NCBI GenBank assembly: GCA_030762175.1
Contig: CM060834.1
Coordinates: 28,526,501-28,590,500, forward strand
Length of the DNA stretch: 64,000 nucleotides
Direction: 5' to 3'
From: Metallyticus violacea
Lineage: Eukaryota > Arthropoda > Insecta > Mantodea > Metallyticidae
Made by a program: the position numbers and the translations under genes. This document shows, one piece after another, positions 35,290 to 45,660 of this stretch (positions are counted from its first letter, which is position 1; each line of letters opens with the position of its first letter). Under the pieces are notes generated by a model, which was not told the origin of the DNA, did not search any database, and saw nothing but the letters and a program-made list of their open reading frames with translations.

Positions 35290-36185
35290 TGAAACCTGCG
35301 ATACATTGATGAGTGTGTCAAAGAGTTTCTGAAGCATAAATTTCAAAATTTTGCGCTCGTAGATAATGACGCAACACAACGGTGAAGCGAACCCGTAATT
35401 TAGTCAACATGTGGATAGTGCAAAGGAAAGTTTAATGCGTCCTGTGGCTTGCAAATTTTGAATCTGTGACATGTGTTTGTCATGAATATCTCCGTGTGTA
35501 TAATGAAGAGCCGCCATGTTGTTGGAATAACATTCACCGGTAGGATAAGCAACTGAAGGAAACCAAAAACATTATGTTTAGTAATGAGACCGTATTGCAT
35601 GTGTGCTGTCAGGTTCATTGCCATAGCGTCAGGTTTATGAAAGTACTCATGGGTACACTGAGTATGAACGTGACACCTCTAAGGTAAACGTCTGGTGTGC
35701 CCCCACTCATGATTAAATTTTATTCCGTGCATATTTCTTTACGGAGTAGACTGTGAAGTCAAACAACTACCTTGACATGTTGCCATTGTGTGCAATGCCA
35801 TAAATTCAAGATGAAAGCCTGTGTTTCAACAAGATGGTGCTCCTTCACACTACGTCAACATTGTTCGCGAATTTCTGGATACATTTCTCCAAAGGTGAAT
35901 AGGAAGGGGTGTATGGAAGGCCTGCCTACCACGATCGCCGAGCCTGACGCCTTTAGACTTTTATTTATAATGCTAAGTCAAGCAACACTGTGTACAGTGT
36001 TCACATCAACGACATTAACCATTTAAAAGAGAGAATCACGGACGCTATGCACTCTGTTACACCTGATGTTCTTAGTTGTGTGTGGAATGAATTAGAATGT
36101 TATTTAGATGTGTGTACGGCAACAAAGAAAACCACATCGCACACTGAACAAGTATACAAACTTGGAGAGATTTTCTTTCATTTGG
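35290..36185 (+). pseudogene. Near-complete but decayed IS630/mariner-type transposase
   Basis: Ordered plus-strand blocks are visible: NIMFSNETVLHVCCQVHCHS (first catalytic region, Asp to Asn in S(D/N)E), NVWCAPTHD, ILFRAYFFTESTVKSNNYLD then MLPLCAMP, a degraded FQQDGAPPHY region (FNKMVLLHTT), VREFLDTFL, and a C-terminal stretch VYSVHINDINHLKERITDAM with HSVTPDVLSCVWNELE and LDVCTATK. The blocks are out of frame with each other. The C-terminus is well kept. This is the best-preserved member of its family here, useful for defining the family's layout. Borders are approximate because terminal repeats were not identified. Confidence 0.85.
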
Positions 36186-36920
36186 TGAAGATTTCACATT
36201 TCTACCTTGTTTCGTTGCTTTTTCTTGACTGTTCAAAACTGCACCATGACTTTACGGACACACTGTATATCTACCTGAAGAATCCGAACTCTACCGACAA
36301 ACTTTCAACAAGTTGTTCAGGGATTTTTTCTCAGTGTTTTGACATAAGGAACCCGTGACCTCCGGTTGTTCATTACCGGGTAATTTCACTGCATTCGTTT
36401 TCTAATAATTCTACCAACTTTCCATCTGCTTACAAGGGATATGTGTTTCCAAACAAAACAAATCATTTGACTGCTGTACAGCGTATTTACATTACGGTCT
36501 GCCACCAATTAATCAACTGCTCATTTCGAATTCATCCTGCATAGTATTTGATTTATATCTGGAATGTGTGATTCGCCAACTAGTCTTACTAGTTTTACCA
36601 AAGTCATAAAAGTGCACCGATTTTGCTTTCACCCATTGAGCGATAAAACTAATATCTCGAGGCGCACATATAGCAGATGATAATAAATATTGGTGTAAGT
36701 AAGATCGAATATCTAGAATCACTACAAGTTTCAAATAATGAACTTGTTATTATTTCGGCTAACATCATAGCAGTAAAAAGCAATAAAACATTCACTGTAT
36801 TTGCGACAGAAACTTCTAAAAAACATGCTATGTTTCAGCTGGCAGGTCATAAGGTATTCTCTTCCATTCCACCCGTTCTTTTTATTAGAAATATTTAAGC
36901 TGTACCATCTATTAGTGCTT
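36186..36920. other. Spacer, nothing recognised
   Basis: Short frames at 36513-36734 (minus) and 36677-36898 (plus) lack recognisable motifs. Confidence 0.4.
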
Positions 36921-36924
36921 TGAT

Positions 36925-37045
36925 GACACAGTAGCTTGGTTGATAAGAGCGACGACACGAAAGATCGAAGATTTGTAGTTCGAATACTAGCGGTACGAAT
37001 CGAAGTCTCAAGCCCGATGCTTCCTTGCCATCTATAAATAAACTA
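36925..37045 (+). repeat. tRNA-like SINE head, unclassified family
   Basis: TAGCTTGGTTGATAAGAGCG matches the A-box consensus of a polymerase III promoter, and GTAGTTCGAATAC (36975-36987) matches a B box at suitable spacing. It does not match the SINE1 or SINE2 heads. A non-tRNA body of uncertain length follows. It lacks convincing tRNA stems, so it is not called as a tRNA gene. Confidence 0.5.
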
Positions 37046-37190
37046 TTGCTCAAGGCATGTAAAACGAATGCATGGCCTTTGATCACAGTAACAGAACAAA
37101 AATAACTAAAGATGAGAATATTTAGATTTCAGATTAAATACCGCATATTCACTGAAACAGGGAAAAAAAAAAAAAAAAAAAAAAAAAAAA

Positions 37191-38042
37191 ACAGGGTGCA
37201 CACAAATGATTATAACGGTTTTAAACTTTTTTTTCTCTGCGGTACAAATATAATTTTCAGTCATGACTTAAATTGAAGAAATACTGTGGAAATTTTAAGT
37301 TTTACGTGCGCAGATATTGTTTTGTTGCCATGGTAACGAAATAACCTTAAATAATACAACTTGCGTGTTAAAATCCTTTTATATTTTAGAAGTGGTAAAA
37401 CGAAATCCAGTCCAGAGGGATTATAGGTGAAGATTTGGTCTTGACTCCCCTTCTGATAACAACACAGGTATGTGAATACAATCAAATCCAAACGGCGGAG
37501 TGTCTCTGTATGGGAAAAAGCCCCGGACGACCGCGTGTGTCAGATAAGAATGTGTAGAGAGTCAGAAAGTTTTCTCGCGCAGTTCTAAAAAATCTGAGGG
37601 GTGGGCAACTCAGAACTAAAAATTCCAACAGTGACATTGTAAAAGGTGTTAAGAAAATATCTCCAATAGAGACCATATCACCTGCAATTGCTAAAGATCC
37701 TTAGTAAAGACAAAACTTCCTTATTGTTGGATTGATTGTCATAGTCCGGATGTCTTGGCTTTTCTCCGGACCCTGTGAATTTTTCCTACATAAATATCAT
37801 GTATACGTACCACCGCTATCCGCAGACTTACCTGAGTTATTGCACCAGTTGGATCAATGTGGCAAGAAATGGCTGGATGTATGTCGTGTCACAAAAATGG
37901 ATTCCATATTGAACGCTTGTAATTTGTGTTATGGCAACTTCCACAGTTACTCTTCAATTTAAGTTAAGATTCAAAAGTACATTGTACACCGCAGAGAATA
38001 ATTATAAGTTCAAAACCGCTTAAGCATTTGTGCACACCCTGT
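37191..38042 (+). mobile_element. 851-bp non-autonomous IS630/mariner-type element
   Basis: The ends ACAGGGTGCACACAAATG and, inverted, ACAGGGTGTGCACAAATGC form good terminal inverted repeats that continue imperfectly through AACGGTTTTAAAC. Between them, only the N-terminal part (KSPGRPRVSDKNV, a linker motif, then RKFSRAVLKNLRGG) and the C-terminal part (YVPPLSADLPELLHQL, KWLDVCRVTKMDSI) of a transposase remain. The catalytic core is deleted, leaving an internally deleted, trans-mobilised derivative. A 28-bp poly(A) abuts the left end (37163-37190), masking the target duplication. Confidence 0.82.
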
Positions 38043-38528
38043 AAGAGGGAGTTTTAAGGCAGGAAGGCTTTAGGGGTGGAGCTGAATTTGAGAGAGTGTG
38101 AGGGTTCTAACGTGAGATATGTTGAGCGCAAGGTCACACTTGCAAAAGTTCAAGACTGTCTGCAATGAGGGAAAGGATGACCGCGCGGTTACCAAGGAAA
38201 TCCGGGCTGAGAAATTGTGCTCTAAAATTGGAGGCCGGTGTTCAGATACTTTTGCATTGTGGATTATGTAGCGAATAGAGCTAACGAAGGAAAACTAGTG
38301 CATGTTAAAGTGCTTCTAAATCCTTCAAACCTAAGACCGGAGTGTCTTTCGTGAACACCCTCCTTGTTGAAAATCCATCGGTAGATTGCAGACAATGTTT
38401 GATTGTTATAACGCATTACGTAGGAATGCGTTCAGGAGATTGGTAACAAACAGCTTTGATGTTTAATCCTGAAGTCTAGTAAGGGTCTCATAGTTTAAAA
38501 CTGCTGTGTATACCTAATCTTTTATTTA
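38043..38528. other. Spacer, nothing recognised
   Basis: No supported feature. Confidence 0.4.
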
Positions 38529-38786
38529 ATAGTATTTAACGCCCATTTTACATTAACATCACAGGCAGCGGACACTGGTGATAAAATCAAATAAATTAGG
38601 AATTAGGAAAGGAATTTTAGAAAGGAAGCATCCAGGCCTAAATTTTTAGTATTTCCACCCTATTTACCATTGTTGAGGATTGAGAAAAACGTAGAAAAAC
38701 CTTAGACAGAAAAACAGTCCTGGCAGAATTCGAACTGGAAACCTTTCACGAGTCCATTTCTTAGCGACCTTGGCCGCTTATGTCGA
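38529..38786 (-). repeat. SINE1 copy, strongly diverged
   Basis: Reverse-orientation SINE1 with AGTATTTAACGCCC, CAGGCCTAAATTTTTAG, GAGGATTGAGAAAAACG, inverse B box CAGAATTCGAACTGG and decayed head GACCTTGGCCGCTTATG. Among the oldest copies by divergence. Confidence 0.85.
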
Positions 38787-38997
38787 TATCTCATCTTTGG
38801 TTTTTTTTTTTTTATTTCCTTTCGATCTATAGGTCTTTATCAGTCAACTTTGGTCTTTGTTATTGCGTAATCTCAAATTTTAGTTTATCTCTTAATTTTT
38901 AAAAATTGGAAATACTACGAACATGATAAGAATTGTCGTTTGCTCTCAAATTTTCTTAAATGAAACTTTTCTTCGGTCCAGTAACAACTACATATTG

Positions 38998-38999
<2 letters not shown>

Positions 39000-39031
<32 letters not shown>

Positions 39032-39114
39032 TGTTATTTGTATATCAGAATAATAAACAGACATTATTATTATTATTATTATTACTGTTATTTGTATATC
39101 AGAATAATAAACAG
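39000..39114. repeat. (TTA)n with 54-bp tandem duplication
   Basis: A 30-bp sequence starting CTGTTATTTGTATATCAGAA is present identically at 39031-39060 and 39085-39114, each preceded by a (TTA)n tract. The unit has been duplicated in tandem. Confidence 0.95.
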
Positions 39115-39339
39115 TCTTTATAGTTCGTCAACTTTATGACAAGTTGTATAAAATTGTAACAATTAAATCACTAAATTGCTAAACTGCTTTCATCAAATGA
39201 ATATTATGTTACATAATAATAATAAGGAAACAAATAATCTATTATGAACACAGAATCAATCATTCATCTTCTTTGCCGAATTGATATAAATTTAATAAGT
39301 TAATATTGCTACAAAATGAATTTGTATAATTTGATAATA

Positions 39340-39600
39340 CTAACCTGTTCTGAAAGCTATGTGATCTGTGATGCTTGGCCCCGCAGCACGGGGTTTTCCC
39401 TTGAGCGAACCCGCACTCGTTTGCGCACCGTGAAGGGCGCAGCAAGCCTGCTTGCATACTTGTTGATCTTGCTGACTGTCCCAGTAGTTGCGCAACTGTT
39501 CCCGCTTTATGTTGTGTTGTTCGTTTCTTAATTCGACAGTATACAAAGTGTATCACTCCTCGTTGTTTACAACGGCACAGCGCGTCTTTATATATGTGTT
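39340..39600 (-). other. Candidate promoter and first-exon-like segment (speculative)
   Basis: On the minus strand a TATATAAAG box (about 39580-39588) lies roughly 240 bp upstream of a splice-donor-like CAG/GTTAGT (about 39339-39345). The interval is GC-richer than its surroundings and open in two frames. One frame closes exactly at the donor's TAG. No ATG starts these frames, and no acceptor or second exon is recognised. It could equally be a fragment of an unknown repeat. Confidence 0.2.
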
Positions 39601-39689
39601 ATAATTCAGTGGTGAAAGAATAATAGGGCAAATTTTATTATTGTGTCAATACCATAATAGCTCCTTTTCTCAGAGAATTAACCGACAGG

Positions 39690-39960
39690 GACCGTGATCG
39701 TGCATTTTTTGCAACAGGATTCTGCCACTGTTCACACAGCGGATAGACCCATGAGAGCAATTCACAGTGTGTTTCCATAAGACAGAGTTAATAGTAGGAA
39801 TGCGTGGCCTCCTCGGTCCCCCGATTTATTATCTCTGGGCAAAGTTAATTTAAATTAGTGCGGCATACAAGACGAACACCATACAAGAACTCAAAGATAA
39901 AATTCGTCGGAAATTGTCCGGATTTCTTAAATTGAACTACAGAGAGCGATCAATTTCATA
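39690..39960 (+). pseudogene. IS630/mariner-type transposase fragment
   Basis: Plus-strand reading gives FFATGFCHCSHSG/QQDSATVHTADRPMRAIHSV in overlapping frames, with the second motif QQDSATVHT (compare QQDGATAHT), then SRNAWPPRSPDLLSL (third region), and TNTIQELKDKIRRKLSGFL. Frameshifts break it. N- and C-termini are not identified. Confidence 0.7.
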
Positions 39961-41066
39961 AAGAGATGCCAAAGAATGTGTGGAGCATGGAGGAGGGCAA
40001 TTTCAACAACCCATTTGATAATTTGGTAAGTAATGAGCCTGTTAAATTAGTTTGTGTATTGTTGTATGGTTGGTTTGTTTTATTGTTTTACCCTTATCAC
40101 CGAGACCCGGCTGACCGGCTAATGATCATAGGCAAAACACTCCGGGGGAAAACAAAAAGTGATCGCATGGTATATGCCGAAGCTTAAGTTTGTTTTATCA
40201 TCTTTATTGTTCATCCATTAATGAATCTGTCCTATTCTTTCTGACAAGTATAACAAGAATTTCTCGGTATTAGTGACAATTTAGCCTAAAGTTTTTTGAG
40301 GTAGATTCATCTTCGCCAAAAACAAAAACAATTGGCAAACGAACTAGATATACTTCATCAGTGCAATGCCATCATAAACATAATACATAGGTTAATGTTA
40401 TTTTATAATTCTGATATATAAAAATAATGTATGAAACCAGTTTTATAATGTTTACAATTATTACATTCTAAAAATTACAACCTGCTTTCGTCACTTCTTG
40501 AAAATTTACCCGTACAATAAATTGTAACAATATAAACTAATATAATTAATCATTATTTTACTTAAGGTAGCTTTATAAAAACGATTTTTACAGTTGTCTA
40601 TCACAACTTGTTCCCCTGACATCTGCATCATGCTATAGGTAGCTTGAAAATGGTTCAATTTCAGTTATACGTGAAATTTCAAAAGGTTTGATTCTTAAAA
40701 TTTTAAATGCTTCTGTTAATTTCAGAACTCTCTAATGCGAGGTTAGTTTTTTCTTCATATTCTTTATGGCAAAGGTTCAACTATAGAATAGAAGGTATGA
40801 AATAGTCCTGCATTTTTACTCTTGGATCATCCTGTATTTATTACGTGTGTTGCGTCTCTTATTGACTTTTCATTTAGCAAATGCTTCTTTTTTATAATTG
40901 TTACTTTCTATTCATCGTTCTTTTTGCATTAAAATGTTTTACAAGGCAACATTTCATTACTGCTCGATAGAAATCGAGTACTGTGGCAAAGTTGCACAGT
41001 GTCATCGCCATTGTTCACTTCGCGATTTAATACAGAACAAAACACACCACTCATATTAACTACTCT
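39961..41066. other. AT-rich spacer, nothing recognised
   Basis: No supported gene. The short frame at 39966-40187 has no recognised motif. Confidence 0.4.
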
Positions 41067-41610
41067 GGACCCTGTTCCACAAAAGTATGGTTTATGCATT
41101 ACAAGTGTATAGACGTATAACTTGTAGTTATTGGTAAAATTCTGTTCCACTAAGGTTTCTACTACACTTGTACTTTACAGATCCATACGTATAAGTGTAC
41201 AAGTGTTATTTCGTTGTTCTGTTCCATAGAAATATTAGTATTAGTCGGGCACAGGTAATTTGTATAAATTTTTTTACAAGTATAAAAATATTGGTAACTT
41301 CTAATACTAGCACAAATTTTATTATCTTTTTAATGATTTTGGGAGTCAGTTAACCCAAATGTGCTAAGTATTAGCGAAAGTGATGATAATGATGAGTAGG
41401 AATATGTATAAAGAAAGAATTTATAAGTGTTTCTAAACAATGATAAAGTTAGGTTAAGTGCATTTAAGGTACGACTTATGACTGATATTGGCGTTTACTG
41501 TTTTAAATGCATATTTCAGACCAGCATCTTGATTAATGCATTTTAAGAACCTTGTTATATACCATGAATATATATATGGACATATATGTGTATATATATA
41601 TATATATATA

Positions 41611-41718
41611 AATTAACAGTAATAATAAAAGTAGAATAGGATAAATACTTAAAGTCACACTTGAAATGCAATTTATCTAAGTGTTTATCCTATTCTACTT
41701 TTATTATTACTGTTAATT
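41611..41718. repeat. Near-perfect 40-bp inverted repeat (hairpin)
   Basis: Arms 41611-41650 and 41679-41718 are reverse complements except for one position, which would be a G-U wobble in plus-strand RNA. The loop is 28 nt. A (TA)n run precedes it. Confidence 0.93.
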
Positions 41719-42002
41719 TGTTACATTGTTAATAGTGTTACTTTATTTTTATTTTATATTATATATATCGTTCTTCATTCCCCTTTTTAAAATAATCTCT
41801 TTTTGCACACTTTTCTCAATTTTTCGCCTATAATGAGAAGTGATTGGCAAGAAATATAAACAAATAAATAAATATAATGATCAAATGGACTAATAAAATA
41901 AATGACCGAGAGCAATCCAGAAGCTCGAATCTTCTGACATCTCTCGACGACTGAAATTGATACTCCTAAATGTAGCTGTACGGGGTCGTCGTCTCAAAGT
42001 GG

Positions 42003-42088
42003 ATTATTACGCTTTTTTTTTTTTTTTTGAGTAGTGTTTAACGCCCGTTTTTACTACTGAGGCACCACAGGCGGTATTATTACGCTTT
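42003..42088 (-). repeat. Extremely 5'-truncated SINE1 with target duplication
   Basis: Only the last ~43 bp of SINE1 (AGTGTTTAACGCCCGTTTTT to CACAGGCGGT, 42033-42075) and its A-tail (poly(T) on the plus strand) are present, flanked by the 13-bp direct repeat ATTATTACGCTTT (42003-42015 and 42076-42088). Confidence 0.92.
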
Positions 42089-42386
42089 AATATCGATAAA
42101 TGCATAATAAAGTATTTAAATTATTACTATGTCAAAGAAAATTTGCAATACCCATTTAGCGGGAGTGACAATAATCCGCTCTGTACATTAAAAATCCCTA
42201 AGGAGTGAACCTAACCTAATTCAAGGTATGGCAAACAGCTGTTCCTCCTCTTGCTCTTTATGGCGTCACTTGTAACTTTTTACTAATACTTTATAAGTGT
42301 TGTAATTCTTTCGTGGAGCAATATTCTACAAGACTTGTACTAATATACTTGTATGTATTAGATCAAACTTTTGTGGAATGGGGCCC

Positions 42387-43483
42387 TCAACCAACCACAC
42401 TGACAACCAGAAGCTAGGACCTAATTGTAGTCACCTTGTTATACTATTTATATATATATATATATATATATTACTCTTTCCTAATGAGAAACGACGTTTT
42501 TTATAGAGACAAACAGTAAATTTGCCTAATTCTTTATACCAAACTTAACAAAGTATTATTGTAAGTGAAATGCAGTATTACCCCTCTCATTTAGGAATTT
42601 AAAATTTAACGACCAATGTGACATAATATATAGTTAGTTATTATACTTATTAATAATAATTGTGTTTTATGTGATTTTCTGATGCAATATTATTGTTATG
42701 AGTATTACTATCATATCAGGATGCACAGGAAAATATATGAAAATATGGATTTGTTTGTTTATAACTTTAAATTTTGTGAATAAGTAATGAACTGCTTTAT
42801 ATAGGATTTTAAACTTTGAGTTAAATATTAGGGGCCCCCGGGCAAGGAAAGTTGGTGTAGAGAAACAACAAAAGGTCAGGTAATCGCGAAACACTTGAAG
42901 AAAGACGTTAATAATATAAGTGCAAAACTTGCCTCTTGTTGCGAAACATGAACACATCCCATATTTCGCAAGCAAGACCCTTCTTCCATTAAGTGAGACG
43001 TTATTAAGTCTGTATTTCACTTATGTACAAGGAGCACCGAATACCCTCGATAATTGGACCCTAAAACCTTGACACTGTCACACTCAGGATGATTCAGTGA
43101 CGCAAATTACCAAGATGCTCAGTCATTCTTTTGGGCCGAAGACTCGTAAAAGCCAAGGACAATATGTACGGAGATAAAGAACAGGCACGGAATTTCACTT
43201 CGACGTCCCTTGCGACAGTTGCTGCTCTGTTTACGGAGTCTGTACACATCACGCAACATAAAATGGACTTCTTGCATGCCTGTTTCGACGAGCATCTTGT
43301 TAATACAAGATTCGATTTTAGAGTACATAGGTGTCAGAAAATAGTACAATAAGCCAGATGCTTTTATATAGCTAACAGTCAGTGATTGCATTGTAACAAA
43401 TGTTGCTTTACTACAGAAATGACCTCTCTGGAACTTTCTAAGGTTGGTTGGCAGGCTTCGGTTTACCAAAATCAGAGCGCGGT
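42387..43483. other. Spacer with (TA)n tract
   Basis: A (TA)n run lies at about 42446-42471. Minus-strand frames at 42667-43020 and 43119-43574 show no recognised domain. The second of these starts inside the pogo element's terminus, so it is not a genuine gene. Confidence 0.4.
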
Positions 43484-44492
43484 AACTATCGCATTTATGC
43501 GAATGTAATGCGCCATCTAATTTAATGCGCATCCAAATTTTGATACTCATTAAAAAGGCATATTGTTGTACCATATTTTAGAGATAAGCCGTCCACTTCA
43601 TAAAACGATCAGAACATGGAATTTATAAGTGAATTATTGTTACATCTTGAAGCACGTAGGACAAAGTCCATCACTGGTGCTGTTGCCAAGACAGTTGGCG
43701 TACGTCAAAGAAAACGTTACTCCTTATGGTGTCACTAGTCACAGGTTGCCCGTTCTTCCTCCTTTCACGTAGGAATTCCAAAAATTTTTCTTCAATGTCA
43801 GGATGTCTTCCTTTGCGAGGACTAGTGAATTTCTTCCTGCTAGCTTTAGTTGCATATAATGTCAACTCCAATTGCCGCCACAAGCGCGCGTTGCTCTCAG
43901 CATCATTGTACTCTCTTCCTGTTTTTTCAGCTTAAAGAAGTACTTTATGCTTGAAAGTAACATCATAAGATATTCTTTTCTGTTTGCTCTCCATTCGTGA
44001 CTATCTACTATTCAAACGCTCTGTGCAATAATAGGACAACAATAAATATAACGAAGTTGAATGAATGAATAGTGTTTAACGCCCGTTTTTGCTACAGAGG
44101 CACCACAGGCGATGGACACTGGTGATACATGAGATGAAATGATATATTGGGAAAGGATTTTATGGAAGGAATCGTTCCAGGCCTAAGTTTAGGGTACCTC
44201 CCCGGCATTTGCCATTTATGAGGACTGAGGAAAACCTGGAAAAAACCTCAGTCAGGAAGGACGGTCCTGGCGGTATTCGAACCCAGACCTCCCGCTCACG
44301 ACTCCGAGACTTAACGACCTCGACCACCCGTGGCGGTTATAACGAAGTTGAGAATTGCAGCATTGCATTATGACGTAATAAACAATAAATTTGAATAAAG
44401 TTACCGACGAAATACAGGAAGGATTGCACTCGAATCTAATTTTGAATATTACATTTGAACATAAAGGTGCGCATTAGATACGCGTAAATACT
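43484..44492 (-). mobile_element. Pogo/Tigger-like element remnant
   Basis: The minus strand encodes SRKKFTSPRKGRHPDIEEKF followed by LEFLRERRKNGQPVTSDTIR, an HTH region of the CENP-B/pogo DNA-binding type (a basic linker, then a hydrophobic helix and QPVT-x-x-x-I-R). The outer ends TATCGCATTTATGCGAATG (left) and inverse CAGTATTTACGCGTATCTAA (right) share GCG-rich inverted motifs and the CAGT start typical of pogo elements. The DDE core is missing. A complete SINE1 is inserted near the right end. Confidence 0.72.
44061..44337 (-). repeat. SINE1 copy inserted in the pogo element
   Basis: Complete reverse-orientation SINE1 (44071-44337) with a short (ATTC)n-type tail (44061-44070). It is bounded by the 14-bp direct repeat TATAACGAAGTTGA (44047-44060 and 44338-44351). 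The body is close to the copy at 55858. This is the best-defined SINE1 insertion in the window. Confidence 0.96.
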
Positions 44493-45165
44493 GTATCATT
44501 GTCCTCTGATAAATATGGATGTATATAACGTAATAAAAAGTATCTGTAATTTTTAAATTGTCGAAACAGTAGAAGTATGGCTTTCTTCCCCCTTTCACTA
44601 AGCATCAGTTCGTAATTTTTTTCCATTTTCAATTTTGTTATGGAGATCTGTCGAATTCATGTATTCAAAACTTTTTTTCATATTACGAATATTCTATTTT
44701 GTTTATTAAATTCGTATTGTATGCACTTGTATGTAAAATGGGATTTCCCCATCTATCTTCAGGAGAGTAGAGCACAAATTTTGGTATGAATCCATATATA
44801 GTTATGAATTTATCGCCACTAGTCTTTCATAATTCTTTCTATCTCTCTCTCCCTCCCTCCCTTTCCTTTCCCCCCAGTTTCTTTTGACTGTTAGTTCTAC
44901 TTCAGTTAACTCTCGTCTATATAGAATGTTGAAATATTTGAGGAAAATTTTTAAGAAATTTATAGGAGACTTAAAACAAATAAAATACTGTACATGCATA
45001 TTTGATCTAATTCTTTTAATTATTTGCGCGTGTTTTTATAAAGCGCGGTTGCTTACTGAGGAAGTGTTGCCGCTGCAATCGGAAAAATGATAGTCGGTCG
45101 AGCAAAGATTTTATATTTTTATTTTACAATATATATTTTTGCTGAAAGCATAAAATTATACTGTA
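44493..45165. other. AT-rich spacer with pyrimidine tract
   Basis: A C/T-rich simple tract occupies 44835-44876. No gene is supported. Confidence 0.45.
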
Positions 45166-45348
45166 GAGTGTGCCCGGTAGAATCACTACCAATAAGAGAT
45201 AGGCAGTAGGCGCACTAGCTTCATAAGTTTCATTTTTTCAAAACTTGGAGAGTTTCTACACAAAATAAAATGAAAATCATATTTCTAACTTAACTGAGTG
45301 AGGAGATATTCACTTTCTTATTGGTAGTGATTCTACTGGACCCACTGA
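45166..45348. mobile_element. 183-bp MITE, TA-flanked
   Basis: Terminal inverted repeats share GTAGAATCACTACCAATAAG exactly and extend imperfectly outwards for about ten bases to a flanking TA on each side (45164-45165 and 45349-45350). No coding capacity. The TA duplication points to a Tc1/mariner-superfamily mobiliser. Confidence 0.78.
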
Positions 45349-45369
45349 TAATAATAAGCTGTGACCTAT

Positions 45370-45660
45370 ATTGTAATAGATGGTGAAAGCGATGCCCCTC
45401 AGCGGCAATGCATTGCTTGCATTTCCGTAGGAAATTTCTATATTTAACCTAAAGTTTCTTCTATAAGAACACGGCGGTCCGAAACACGTTTCTCGTCATT
45501 GAGAGACCTGTCTCTCCCAACTTTTTATCAAGTTGGCCAACAGTTTCTCCATCTGGATCGATTGTTAATCGCCATAGCACTTCTCTGCAAGAATCACTGT
45601 TCACACATTTAGCTTACCGTTCTTCAAGACTGTGTAGTAGCGTTACTAACAAAGAACAAT
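45370..45660 (-). pseudogene. Possible transposase C-terminal remnant
   Basis: Minus-strand reading ends in RNFLRKCKQCIAAEGHRFHH then LL, like the C-x-x-x-GGHFEHLL terminal box of the IS630/mariner-type family. The preceding stretch includes KLGETGLSMTRNVFRTAVFL with interrupting stops. No catalytic block is visible. Confidence 0.4.

Larger units (their letters stand above)
41067..42386. mobile_element. 1.3-kb TIR element without transposase
   Basis: The left end GGACCCTGTTCCACAAAAGT and the right end, inverted GGGCCCCATTCCACAAAAGT, are well-matched terminal inverted repeats. Similarity continues weakly through ACAAGT-rich subterminal repeats on both sides. No transposase frame is present, so the element is non-autonomous. 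No clear target duplication was found, so the superfamily is left open. It contains a (TA)n tract, a 40-bp hairpin (41611-41718) and a tiny SINE1 insertion (42003-42088). Confidence 0.65.

Noticed and set aside
36925..37000. Possible tRNA gene with good A and B boxes
   Set aside because: The acceptor stem does not pair and a SINE-like body seems to follow, so it is listed as a SINE head only.
43119..43574. 151-codon minus-strand open frame
   Set aside because: It begins within the terminal region of the pogo-like element and shows no domain; most likely a chance frame.
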